Below, in pieces: positions 1-7,673 of a stretch of 15,712 nt of DNA; positions within the stretch are counted from its first letter, which is position 1; the number at the start of each line of letters is the position of its first letter. The notes below the pieces were generated by a model. That model was not told the origin of the DNA. It ran no database searches and worked only from the letters and a program-made list of their open reading frames with translations. The position numbers and the translations under genes are program-made. The DNA lies in NCBI GenBank assembly GCA_023424215.1, contig JAFAEC010000223.1, forward strand, positions 1-15,712, written 5' to 3'. This DNA comes from Pseudomonadota bacterium (lineage in GTDB: Bacteria > Pseudomonadota > Alphaproteobacteria > Caulobacterales > Caulobacteraceae).

Positions 1-460
1 CGCGACGCCGTCCGCGGCGGCGCGGGACCGGGCCCGCCACTGGCCGGCGGCGAACCGTTGCAGCGCCCCGGCCATCTTCATCTGCCAGTCGACCAGCTTC
101 CACGCCCCCGTCGCCGCCGTCGGCACGACCGCGGCCAGCATGGCGTCTGCGGCCCCCGCCGGATCGTCCGGGTCGAACGTGAAGGCCAGCGCGGCGCAGC
201 GCACCTCCATGCGCGCCACCTCCGGGTGCGGCGCCGGCCCGATGAGCACCGGCGGCGGCCCCTTGGCGAGGGTCGGGACCCCCAGGTCGCGCTTGCGCCG
301 TCCCTGCATCCGCGCGTGGTGGAAGATCGCACTCGTCGACACCCCGCAGGCGGCCGACCGCCGCCACCGGCTCCCCCGCCAGGTAGCGGTCCACCACCTT
401 CCACCAATCCGCCTTCAGCGGCCGCCCCGTCTTCTGTCCGCCCTTCGCGCGCTTCGCCAC
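1..460 (-). pseudogene. Frameshifted helix-turn-helix protein gene, truncated by the window edge
   Basis: Function unknown; probably a DNA-binding protein. From a GTG at 460 the frame reads MAKRAKGG, then a segment containing KADWWKVVDRYLAGEPVAAV. The coding-like signal then jumps one frame and continues with AACGVSTSAIFHHARMQGR, the second half of a helix-turn-helix, through to position 1. Removing one of the two bases at 354-355 joins both halves into a continuous helix-turn-helix (EPVAAVAACGVSTSAIFHHA). The second half has a natural mix of W, K, D, M and Q residues, whereas the unshifted continuation is low-complexity R/G/A. An ATG at 494 lies in a third frame and would need a second shift, so the GTG is preferred. 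The 3' end lies outside the window. A terminase-small-subunit or phage-type regulator is possible but not shown. A sequencing error is as likely as a true pseudogene. Confidence 0.5.
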
Positions 461-623
461 CCGCCCGCCCCATCCGGTTGAACCCGGCCGGCATTATCCG
501 TCCGCCCCGCGAGGCGTCGGGAATATGACGCTGCCTCCCCCCGAAAACCCTTCCCGATCAAGGGCCGGATGCGGCTGGATATGTCAGGAGTTAATGTTTC
601 CGGGGCGGCGGGGACGGGCCGTC

Positions 624-1040
624 TCAGTCCTCGATGGCGCCGATCCCCCGGGCCTCCAGTTCGGCCACTCCCGCCTTCATCCGCGCCACCTGCGCAGGGG
701 GATGGCCGACCCAGCCGACCACCTCGCCCAGCACCCTGAGCGGCTCCCGGGTCCGGTAGGACCGCGACGGATTTCCTGGAAAGCGCTGGTCGGTCAGGTT
801 CGGATCGTCCTCCAGCGCCCCCGTCGGCTCGACCACATAGATCCGCTCCGGCCCCTCGCCGACCGCCAGCTCCGCCCCCCACACGGCGGCGTCCATGGTG
901 GCGCTGACATAGACCCAGCCCGCCGCCTTCCGCGCCCCGTAGTTCGAGGCCCGCCCTGCCTCGACATGATCCCCTGGCGCCAGTGCGGCGCGTGTCCCGT
1001 GGAAGAAGGCGGCGGCGAACGGCGTGGCGGCGGCGGTCAT
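624..1040 (-). CDS. arr: NAD(+)--rifampin ADP-ribosyltransferase
   Basis: This cytoplasmic enzyme transfers ADP-ribose from NAD+ to a hydroxyl of the rifamycin ansa chain and so inactivates the drug. The 138-residue length matches the family. Nearly every family hallmark is visible: FFHGT near residue 14, a YVSATMDAAVWGAELA stretch from residue 44, EDDPNLTD near 77-84, PGNPSRSYRTREP at 88-100 and GWVGHPP further on. The catalytic His/Tyr/Asp triad known for mycobacterial Arr (H19, Y49, D84) aligns with H14, Y44 and D79 at a constant offset of five. The ATG at 1040 is preceded by GGAGAG (plus-strand 1047-1052) at good spacing. The gene stands alone, with no integron, transposase or other resistance gene beside it, so it looks like a resident chromosomal arr. 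Identification is secure from conserved residues; activity is inferred. Confidence 0.96.
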   Translation of the reverse strand: MTAAATPFAAAFFHGTRAALAPGDHVEAGRASNYGARKAAGWVYVSATMDAAVWGAELAVGEGPERIYVVEPTGALEDDPNLTDQRFPGNPSRSYRTREPLRVLGEVVGWVGHPPAQVARMKAGVAELEARGIGAIED

Positions 1041-1390
1041 GGGCGGCTCTCCGAAGGTGGGAAGCCCCGCAGCCTGCGAAAAATCGGCCCGCCGCCAATC
1101 CTTGATCTCGATTATCTTTCACCCACATCGGGTCTGAGCGGGAGGCGGCCGGGTCGCTGGCGGGGCAGGTCGGGGTTGTGACGAACACCTCGACGGGGAG
1201 ACGCCGAGCACCGCGAGCCACGATAACCTGTTTTGAGACATCGGCACGGCGTGTGGGCGGGGGCCGCTCGACCGCCCCCACCCTGGAACCTTCACGGTGG
1301 CCAGTCGCTGAACCGCCGCAGGTGGCGACGGCAGGGCCGGCCGGGCGGGCCTGTCGCAACGGGGAGAGCCATGATCGCGCGTCCGTTTCC
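1041..1390. other. 350-base intergenic spacer between arr and the DUF2254 gene
   Basis: No convincing gene lies here. The arr ribosome binding site is at 1047-1052. A hairpin with a 6-bp GC stem (1259-1264 pairing with 1274-1279) is present but has no T-run. An open frame starting GTG at 1178 runs into the DUF2254 gene, but its first 71 codons are R/G/P-rich and look non-coding. The far end carries the short leader frame listed separately. Divergent promoters for arr and DUF2254 must lie here, but I cannot place them with confidence. Confidence 0.5.
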
Positions 1391-1394
1391 ATGA
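1371..1394 (+). other. Possible 7-codon leader peptide coupled to the DUF2254 gene
   Basis: An ATG at 1371 follows a purine-rich GGGGAG (1361-1366) with a four-base gap. It opens a frame of seven codons (MIARPFP) whose TGA overlaps the ATG of the DUF2254 gene as ATGA. The downstream ATG has no Shine-Dalgarno sequence of its own, so reinitiation from this leader could explain how it is translated. It may equally be chance. Confidence 0.35.
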
Positions 1395-2743
1395 AGGCCA
1401 GGCTCCTGCGGCTCCTGCGCGCCGTCGCCGACGCCTTCTGGGTGCTTCCCGCGGCGATCATCCTGCTGCTGGCCGGGCTCGCCCTCCTCGTCGTCGAGGC
1501 GCAGGACCTCGACGCCCTGCCGTCATGGGCGCCGCAGGGCTGGATCTACGGCGGCGGCGATACCGGAGCGCGAACCCTGCTCGGAGCCATCGCCTCCTCC
1601 ACGATCGGCGTCGCGGGCACGGTGTTCTCCATCACCATCGCCGCCCTCACCCTCGCCTCCAGTCAGATGGGTCCGCGTCTGCTCGGGGCCTTCATGCGGG
1701 ACCGGGGCAACCAGCTCACCCTTGGCGTCCTGCTCGGCACGTTTGGCTATTGCCTGCTCGTGCTCCGGTCGGTGCGGGGCGGAGAGGACGAAGCCTTCGT
1801 GCCGGCGCTGGGTGTCACCGTCGGCCTCGGTCTCGCCGGCGCCTGCACCGGGCTGCTGATCTGGTTCATCCACCACGTCGCCAGCCGGATGAACGTCGGC
1901 GTCGTCATCGACCTGGTTTACCGCGACCTGCTCGCGCATATGCGGCGGCTCGCGCCGGAGTCGCTCGCGCCGGTCCCGGCGGACCCGATCGACTGGACCG
2001 CGGCCACGCCGGTCGCCGCGCGACGCTCCGGCTATCTCCAGCAACTAGACGCCGACTCGCTTGTCCGCTGGGCCCATGACCGCGACTGTGTGGTCCGCCT
2101 GCTGCGCCGGCCGGGCCAGTTCGTCATGGCCGGCGCGCCGGTCGCCCTGGTCTGCGGACAGGCCGAGGGCGCCGATGACGCGGTCTGGCAAGCCATCGCC
2201 CTGAGCGGCCAGTCCGGCTCGCCCGCGGATCTGACCTTCCCCGTGGGGCAGCTGGTTGAGGTCGCCGTGCGGGCGCTGTCGCCGGGCGTCAACGACCCGC
2301 GGACCGCAATCAGCGTGCTCGACCATCTCGGCGCGGCCCTCGCCTGGCTGGTCCCGCGTCATCTCGACCGTGACGTCCGCGAGCGGGACGGGGTGGTGCG
2401 GGTCCGGCTGCACCCGCTCGGCTACGCCGAACTTGCGGACGCGATGTTCGATCTGATCCGCGAGAACGCCGGCGGCTCGCCGTCAGTACTCCTGCACATG
2501 TTGGCCATCCTCACCGGCGTCGCGAGCGTAGAGCCGTGTTCCGCACGCCGTGACATTCTGCGGCGTAAGGGTCGGGAGGTTCACGACGAAGGACAGGCGG
2601 CCTTCGTCAATCCGTGCGACCGCGATGCCCTGGCCGCGCACTGGCGCGACTTCCTCGCGGCCGCCGCCGACGGCGATCAGAACCGCCGCGACAGCGACAC
2701 GAACACCACCCGCCCGCGCGGATCCGCGACAATGGGGTCGTAG
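1391..2743 (+). CDS. DUF2254 family inner-membrane protein
   Basis: This is a predicted membrane protein of unknown function, 450 residues from the chosen start, close to the usual length of about 430. Hydrophobic segments lie near residues 17-36, 65-88, 108-127 and 139-160, followed by a long soluble C-terminal domain. The stretch ALSPGVNDPRTA at 295-306 is the conserved signature I associate with this family, and the preceding soluble region (LQQLDADSLVRWA, GQFVMAGAPVALV) also fits. The ATG at 1391 is chosen because the upstream extension to a GTG at 1178 reads like non-coding sequence and would place 71 arginine- and proline-rich residues before the first membrane segment. The last 20 or so residues (NRRDSDTNTT and on) are polar and are encoded opposite the end of the convergent receptor gene, so they are probably a lineage-specific tail. 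Confidence 0.88.
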   Translation: MKARLLRLLRAVADAFWVLPAAIILLLAGLALLVVEAQDLDALPSWAPQGWIYGGGDTGARTLLGAIASSTIGVAGTVFSITIAALTLASSQMGPRLLGAFMRDRGNQLTLGVLLGTFGYCLLVLRSVRGGEDEAFVPALGVTVGLGLAGACTGLLIWFIHHVASRMNVGVVIDLVYRDLLAHMRRLAPESLAPVPADPIDWTAATPVAARRSGYLQQLDADSLVRWAHDRDCVVRLLRRPGQFVMAGAPVALVCGQAEGADDAVWQAIALSGQSGSPADLTFPVGQLVEVAVRALSPGVNDPRTAISVLDHLGAALAWLVPRHLDRDVRERDGVVRVRLHPLGYAELADAMFDLIRENAGGSPSVLLHMLAILTGVASVEPCSARRDILRRKGREVHDEGQAAFVNPCDRDALAAHWRDFLAAAADGDQNRRDSDTNTTRPRGSATMGS

Positions 2744-5316
2744 CCGAGGGCGAACTGGGCCAGCGGCGGGTCGCGGTCCGCGACGTTGCGGACGCCGAGG
2801 GTGGCCGTCAGATCCGGACCCAGCGCCGTCTCCCCGACCAGATCGAACGTCAGCTGCGAGCCGATGTCCGGGTCGGGGATTCCCGCCCGGTCGTTGCGAT
2901 AGCCCGAAACGTGGTGCGCCAGGGCGGCGATCGACCAGCCGTCCCGGGCCCAGCCGATCTCCGCCTCGCCGCGCAGGCGCGGCAACGAGCGGCCGATGTT
3001 CGACAGGTTGGTCGAACCGACCCCGGAGACCGGCGGGGCGTCCGCGGTCAGCCGCACCTCGTAGCTGTGCACCCAGGTCCACTGGGTCGAGGCCCACACC
3101 CGTCCCCGGCGCGTGCGTCGGTCCAGCCGCGCGGCCAGATCCACACCGCTGGTCTCGATCGAGGCGGCGTTGATGAAGTCCAGCTCGACCAGGCTCAGCG
3201 CCCCGGTGGCGTCGCGCCGCACCCGCCGCTGGGCCTCGGTGCCGCTCAGTCCCGCCGCGTCGTCGGCGCGGGCCTGGTCGATCAGGGGCTGGGCCGGGGC
3301 CTTCACCACCAGGTTGCGATAGTCGAAGCGCCAGCCGTCCAGCGACACCACCGCGCCGTCGAACGGCCGCCACACCGCACCCAGCGTCCACGTCTCCGAC
3401 CGTTCCGGCTTCAGGTCCGGATCGCCGCGCGTCACCGTGTTGACGAAGACGAAGGCTCCCCCGTCGAACACCGAGGGCTGCGACGCCTGCGCCCCCTCGC
3501 GCACGAACACCGACGGCGAGCGGAACCCTTCGGCCCAGGAGGCGCGCAGGGTCAGCCGGTCGGTCAGGTGCAGGGCGGCCGCCGCCTTGGGGCTCAACGA
3601 TCCCGCCCCCGCCTCGCGCTCGTACCGGGCCCCCAGCTGGGCCTCCAGCCGCTCGCCCAGTGTCAGCCGCGCCTCGCCGAACACCGCCGCCGCCGTCTGC
3701 GAACCGCCGAAGTCGGGCGACAGGCCGGCGGTCAGCAGTTCGCCCGCATTGGCCAGCTCGCTCCAGTCCTGACGGAAGGCCGAACGCCGCGCCTGCGCCC
3801 CGACGGCGACGTCCAGCGCGCCCCAGTCGCCTTCCGCAGCAGGTCCGGCGACCAGCCCGTCCAGCGTCGCCAGGCTCGAGGCGCCGCGCAGTCCGGTCGA
3901 GCCGGTCAGGTCCTCGATCAGCGAGGCCGGGTTCGCCGTTCCGGTCCCCAGTTGCGCGCTGCCGAACGGGTTGAAGTACAGGCACCCGCCCTGCCCCGGC
4001 TGGCCCGTGCCCGGATCGCAGTCACGCCCGCCGAGGCCGCGCAAGGCGGCGGCGAAGGCGCTGCCGATCACGTCCGGCTTGTCATAGGCCGCCGTCTGCC
4101 GGCTGACCGCGGCCGCCACGTTCCACCGCCAGCCGCCGCCCCAGCCGCCGTCCAGCTCCGCCGCCGCCCGCCGCGCATCATAGGCGAAGTCGGCCGTCGA
4201 CGCGCCCGCCTCGGCCCCCAGCAGCCGGCCGCGGAAGCCGACGTCCTCGCCGAACGGGTTGTCCGGATGGCTGGCCGGCACGACCGGCGATCCCGCGAGG
4301 ATGGGCAGCGACGGCGACTGGCGCACCGTCGTCTCCGTCCGCGCCCAGCCGGCCTGCAGGCGCAACTGCACCGTCGGCGTCAGCGCCCCGCGCCAGCTCG
4401 CCCACGCCTGGGCCCGATCCTCCTCGGCCGCCAGGTCGAAGAAGTCCGAATAGTCCAGCCGGCAGAACGGATCGCTCGCCGAGGTGCGGAAGGCCTTGTC
4501 GAAAGCCGGGTCGTCGCAGTCCGGATCGGGCGCGAAGCCGCCGGTGGACGGCCGGAAGTAGGACCCCGGCTGACCGTAGCTGGTCACCGCCGCCCACGGC
4601 GCGAAGTCGTAGGTCGCGGCCTGGGTGAAATCGCGGTCGTCGCTGCCCAGCGACGCGCGGTGGAAGACCGCCCCCGCCAGCACCAGGTCGCCGCCCAGCC
4701 AGCGCCCCCCGCCGACCGCCTCCAGCGCCGTCTCGCCCGTGCCGGCGGCCGCCGCATGGCGCACCCGCGCCTCGACCCCGTCCACCCGTCGCCGGGTGAT
4801 CAGGTTGACCACCCCGGCCACCGCGTCCGAGCCATAGGTCGCCGAGGCCCCGTCCTTGAGGATGTCGATCCGCTCCAGCGCGATCAGCGGCACCAGCGTC
4901 CCGACGTCGACGAAGGTCGAGCCGTCTGTGGCCGCCACCGCGCTGACCGCCGATCGCCGCCCGTCGACCAGCACCAGGGTCGAGCCGAGGCCGAGGTTGC
5001 GCAGGTTGAACTGCGACGTGCCCGAGGTCTGCGGCTGGCCCAGCTGGTCGACCTGCCACTCCGAGCCCGAGTTGGCCGGGGACAGCGACGGCAGCGCCGA
5101 GGCGTCCAGCACGGCGCGCCGCTCCAGCTCCGCCCGCCCCAGCGTCTCCACCGGCGAGGTGGCGTTGGCGCGCGGGATCAGCGAGCCCGTGACGACCACC
5201 TCGTCCAGCTGCGTCGCCGGCTCGTCCGCGGCCTGGGCCCGCGCCTCGCCCCCGGAGACAATTCCCCCGCACAGGGCGAGAGGCAGCAAGATCTTTGTCT
5301 GACGAGGCGCGCGCAT
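2677..5316 (-). CDS. TonB-dependent outer-membrane receptor
   Basis: This is a 22-strand outer-membrane barrel class of transporter that imports a ligand using energy from TonB-ExbBD. The 879-residue protein opens with a signal peptide ending near ARAQA (residue 29), then a TonB box LDEVVVTGS at 37-45. The plug domain includes FNLRNLGLGSTLVLVDGRR and the typical LERIDILKDGASATYGSDA stretch followed by GVVNLITRR. A long aromatic-rich barrel follows and ends in RRF, the terminal phenylalanine that outer-membrane proteins use for insertion. Cys pairs in two probable extracellular loops (DPDCDD with FCRLD; RDCDPG with GGCLYF) suggest loop disulfides. The substrate cannot be told from sequence. 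It lies 75 bases downstream of the DUF5694 gene on the same strand, so the two are probably co-transcribed. Its 3' end overlaps the convergent DUF2254 gene by 67 bases. Confidence 0.95.
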   Translation of the reverse strand: MRAPRQTKILLPLALCGGIVSGGEARAQAADEPATQLDEVVVTGSLIPRANATSPVETLGRAELERRAVLDASALPSLSPANSGSEWQVDQLGQPQTSGTSQFNLRNLGLGSTLVLVDGRRSAVSAVAATDGSTFVDVGTLVPLIALERIDILKDGASATYGSDAVAGVVNLITRRRVDGVEARVRHAAAAGTGETALEAVGGGRWLGGDLVLAGAVFHRASLGSDDRDFTQAATYDFAPWAAVTSYGQPGSYFRPSTGGFAPDPDCDDPAFDKAFRTSASDPFCRLDYSDFFDLAAEEDRAQAWASWRGALTPTVQLRLQAGWARTETTVRQSPSLPILAGSPVVPASHPDNPFGEDVGFRGRLLGAEAGASTADFAYDARRAAAELDGGWGGGWRWNVAAAVSRQTAAYDKPDVIGSAFAAALRGLGGRDCDPGTGQPGQGGCLYFNPFGSAQLGTGTANPASLIEDLTGSTGLRGASSLATLDGLVAGPAAEGDWGALDVAVGAQARRSAFRQDWSELANAGELLTAGLSPDFGGSQTAAAVFGEARLTLGERLEAQLGARYEREAGAGSLSPKAAAALHLTDRLTLRASWAEGFRSPSVFVREGAQASQPSVFDGGAFVFVNTVTRGDPDLKPERSETWTLGAVWRPFDGAVVSLDGWRFDYRNLVVKAPAQPLIDQARADDAAGLSGTEAQRRVRRDATGALSLVELDFINAASIETSGVDLAARLDRRTRRGRVWASTQWTWVHSYEVRLTADAPPVSGVGSTNLSNIGRSLPRLRGEAEIGWARDGWSIAALAHHVSGYRNDRAGIPDPDIGSQLTFDLVGETALGPDLTATLGVRNVADRDPPLAQFALGYDPIVADPRGRVVFVSLSRRF

Positions 5317-5391
5317 GCGCGGCTCATGTCCGAGTTCGCGAGCGGGCGCAATTGCCGTCCCGCCTCGCGCCCCTCGCCGGAGCGCCGGCTG

Positions 5392-6504
5392 TCAGCGCAG
5401 CACGGCGTCCGCGTCGACCACCTCCACGTCGGTCATCAGGCCCAGGTAGGCGTCGAACCACGGCTTGTGCGCCGAGCCGACGATGACCAGCACCCGCCCG
5501 CCCGGCGCCTCCAGCGAGGCCTCGCGGATGTGGGCGACCTGGCGCAGGTTGCGCGCCTCCCACTCGGCCATCCGGGCGCGGGCGATGTTCCCGTCCGACG
5601 GCCGGTCCAGCATGATCAGCCACTGCAGGTCGGCGTCGGTGCGTCCAGCCTCCGCCGAGTTCAGGTCGCGATAGGTCTCCATCACCTGCCCGGGGGTGGT
5701 GAGCCGCCCGGCGGCGCCCGCCAGCCGGGCGAAGTAGGGATTGTCGCGCAGGGCCTCGAACTCCGGGCGCGAGAACCAGGCCGTCAGCGGCTCGATGCGG
5801 GCCAGCATCGCGTCGTCGCCGGCGTGATCGTCGACCGGATACACCCGCTCCAGCCCCAGCCGCGCCGCCAGCCGGGCCCCGATCAGATGGCTCTCGTTGC
5901 GGCGCGCGGCGTAGGCCTCCAGCTGGTCGACCAGCGGCTGGCGCACCCCGTCTTCCGCCTTCCGCTCGGCCGGATCCAGCCGCCACCACTGCACCAGCGC
6001 CGAGTTCGGATCGCCCGCCGCCGCGAACACCGCCGCCAGCCGGCGCCGCTGCGCCGGGGTCGGCGCCTCCGGCCAGTCGGCCAGAAGCCGCCGCGCCTCG
6101 GCCTCGGCCTCGGGCAGGTCCAGCCCCGTGCCCGCCCGCGCCAGCGCCGCCAGCACGAAGGCCAGCCGGCCGTAGTCGTCGGCCGTGCTCTGGTAGACCC
6201 CGTCATAGGCGCGCAGGGCGTGCAGGCTCTCGCCCGACAGGTTCTCGATGGCGATGACGTCGGGAGCGAACGCTTCCAGCCGGGCCAGCAGCGGCTCCAG
6301 CGCCGCCGCGTCGAAGTCCGCCGGCGCCCCCGACAGGTGCGGGGACCCCAGCACCAGCACCCGGGTCTTCTCCCCGTGCACGCGCGCCTGGTACTCGCGC
6401 GGATCAAAACGGCTCGCGGCCGCCCTCGCGTCCTGGGCTGAGGCGGCAGAGGCTCCGGCTCCGGCGAGGGCGGCGAGGATCAGGGCGAGGACTCTGGCTT
6501 TCAT
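5392..6504 (-). CDS. Periplasmic DUF5694 protein with TIKI/TraB-type GxxH motifs
   Basis: This 370-residue exported protein has unknown activity. The signal peptide (MKARVLALILAALAGAGASAASAQ) precedes VLVLGSPHLSG. The ATG at 6504 is preferred over one 20 codons upstream because it sits at the head of the signal peptide and behind GGAAAG. GSPH at 53-56 and GSAH at 343-346 (in RVLVIVGSAHKPW) are paired GxxH motifs. IAIENLSGE at 84-92 supplies acidic residues in the position expected for the TIKI/TraB/GumN/ChaN-like superfamily. Known members include metal-dependent proteases and haem-binding ChaN, itself partnered with a TonB-dependent receptor. Here too the receptor gene follows 75 bases downstream, so a role in handling the imported ligand is a reasonable inference. 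I am confident of the family but not of its biochemistry. Confidence 0.82.
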   Translation of the reverse strand: MKARVLALILAALAGAGASAASAQDARAAASRFDPREYQARVHGEKTRVLVLGSPHLSGAPADFDAAALEPLLARLEAFAPDVIAIENLSGESLHALRAYDGVYQSTADDYGRLAFVLAALARAGTGLDLPEAEAEARRLLADWPEAPTPAQRRRLAAVFAAAGDPNSALVQWWRLDPAERKAEDGVRQPLVDQLEAYAARRNESHLIGARLAARLGLERVYPVDDHAGDDAMLARIEPLTAWFSRPEFEALRDNPYFARLAGAAGRLTTPGQVMETYRDLNSAEAGRTDADLQWLIMLDRPSDGNIARARMAEWEARNLRQVAHIREASLEAPGGRVLVIVGSAHKPWFDAYLGLMTDVEVVDADAVLR

Positions 6505-6592
6505 GGTCGGGCTTTCCGGCAGCTTGTGGCCGCTGGAGGCCAGGACGACGCCGCCCGGATGCACCTGTCTGCGATTTAATGTCCGACCGCCC

Positions 6593-6733
6593 TCACTCCG
6601 CCCACCGACCCTTCAGGCTGCGGCGGGCGCCGCACAGGTCGCAGAACTCCTCGCCGGGGCGGTGGCGGAGCGGACGCCAGCGGTGGCGCCGGCACCTCAG
6701 CTGACGGGCGAGCCGCCGGATGAACCTCCACAT
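6593..6733 (-). CDS. Small CxxH...CxxC protein (46 residues)
   Basis: This is a small, very basic protein that I do not recognise. It starts MWRFIRRLAR, has CRRH at 14-17 and CDLCG at 31-35, and ends KGRWAE. The CxxH plus CxxC pairs, 14 residues apart, look like one zinc-ribbon or zinc-finger site. The ATG at 6733 follows GGAGG at a six-base gap, one of the best ribosome binding sites in the window, which favours a real gene. It begins 31 bases after the stop codon of the probable fimbrial tip gene on the same strand and may be the last gene of that operon. There is no signal peptide, so it would be cytoplasmic and not a structural part of the fimbria. It could be a nucleic-acid-binding or metal-binding factor. 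Confidence 0.6.
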   Translation of the reverse strand: MWRFIRRLARQLRCRRHRWRPLRHRPGEEFCDLCGARRSLKGRWAE

Positions 6734-6764
6734 GGCCGCCTCCGTTCGTCGCGCCGGGTCCCGG

Positions 6765-7673
6765 CTAGTTGGGCCAGACGTCGATGGTCAGCAGGTCCTC
6801 GTATCGCCCGGACATCTGCCCGGTGACCGACCCCAGGGTGAAGTCCAGCGGCAGGGAGACCCCGGCGAGGGTGCGCGGCGGATCGACCAGCCGCGTCCAG
6901 TTCCGCGACAGGTCGACGGGCTCGCCGTCCAGCTCGAGCATGTAGCCGACCACCGTCCCCGCCTCGCCCATCTCCACGTGCCGCATTACGCCCCGGTGCT
7001 CCGATCTGACCGACAGCGTAGACTCCGCATTGGCGCGCACCTGCACGAAGACCCGCTTCTTCGTCCCGGTCACGGCCTCGCCGAAGTCGACGACCTCGAC
7101 CGACGAGCCCGAGCCGAAGGCCCCGGCCGACCCCGCGATGTTGACCTGGGCGCGCGGCGCCGAGCGCAGGATGACGCGCAGCCGGAGAGCCGGGACGAGC
7201 GTCGCCCCGTCCGGCCCCTCGACGGCGAGGCGCAGGTCGGCCAGGTGATCGCCGGCCTCCACCACCGCATTGTGCACGACCAGGGCGTCGATCTCGGCGC
7301 GAACCGTCTGCTTGCCCGGGACTCCCAGCAGGAAGACGCCCGGCTCCAGATCCCGTCGCAGCAATCCGGAGGTCTCGCGCGGGCGGAACTCCACCGTCGC
7401 CCCGCCCAGTTCGATCGCCGGCCGGGGCTCGTCGAGGTCGTCGATCAACCGCAGACGCAGCTCGCAGTCCGTCTCGGAGCGGTTCTCGACCTGCACGTCC
7501 AGCGGCCCGCTCGACGCGCCGATGGCGAACGGATCGTATTCGATGCGCACCGCTTCGGGCGCTTCCACCACCAGGTCGCAGGCCGTGGCCGGCGAGGCCA
7601 GGCCCAGAACCAGGGCGAGCCCCGCCGCCACGACCGCGATGCTAGGGCGCAGGTGTGCGAATTTCGCCGACAT
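6765..7673 (-). CDS. Probable fimbrial tip subunit of the chaperone-usher system
   Basis: This 302-residue secreted protein is probably the minor or tip component of the fimbria assembled by the adjacent usher. The signal peptide runs to ASPATA (residue 31), and the mature protein would begin CDLVVEAPEAVRIEYDPF. A second Cys in SETDCELRL suggests the disulfide that staples the first beta-domain, as in spore-coat-U-like subunits. The C-terminus SGRYEDLLTIDVWPN resembles the last strand of that pilin fold (compare the pilin's GTYSETFKFDL). Two beta-domains, with the pilin-like one at the C-terminus, fit a tip adhesin. The ATG at 7673 has AGGAAGGAG upstream and overlaps the usher 3' end by 32 bases, so translation is probably coupled. 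There is no good lipobox before the Cys. No receptor specificity can be read. The tip role is inferred from domain order and gene order. Confidence 0.68.
   Translation of the reverse strand: MSAKFAHLRPSIAVVAAGLALVLGLASPATACDLVVEAPEAVRIEYDPFAIGASSGPLDVQVENRSETDCELRLRLIDDLDEPRPAIELGGATVEFRPRETSGLLRRDLEPGVFLLGVPGKQTVRAEIDALVVHNAVVEAGDHLADLRLAVEGPDGATLVPALRLRVILRSAPRAQVNIAGSAGAFGSGSSVEVVDFGEAVTGTKKRVFVQVRANAESTLSVRSEHRGVMRHVEMGEAGTVVGYMLELDGEPVDLSRNWTRLVDPPRTLAGVSLPLDFTLGSVTGQMSGRYEDLLTIDVWPN

Noticed and set aside
1178..1390. Upstream extension of the DUF2254 gene to a GTG
   Set aside because: The 71 added residues look non-coding, and the family starts close to the first membrane segment.
2614..6441. 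Very long plus-strand open frame opposite the TonB receptor and DUF5694 genes
   Set aside because: It is rich in R, Q, P and A with no domain signal. It is the antisense shadow of two clearly recognisable minus-strand genes in high-GC DNA.
7580..7673. Lipoprotein reading of the fimbrial tip protein (Cys right after the signal peptide)
   Set aside because: The residues before Cys are ATA, lacking the usual Leu/Val/Ile at -3. The Cys better fits the disulfide of the first beta-domain.
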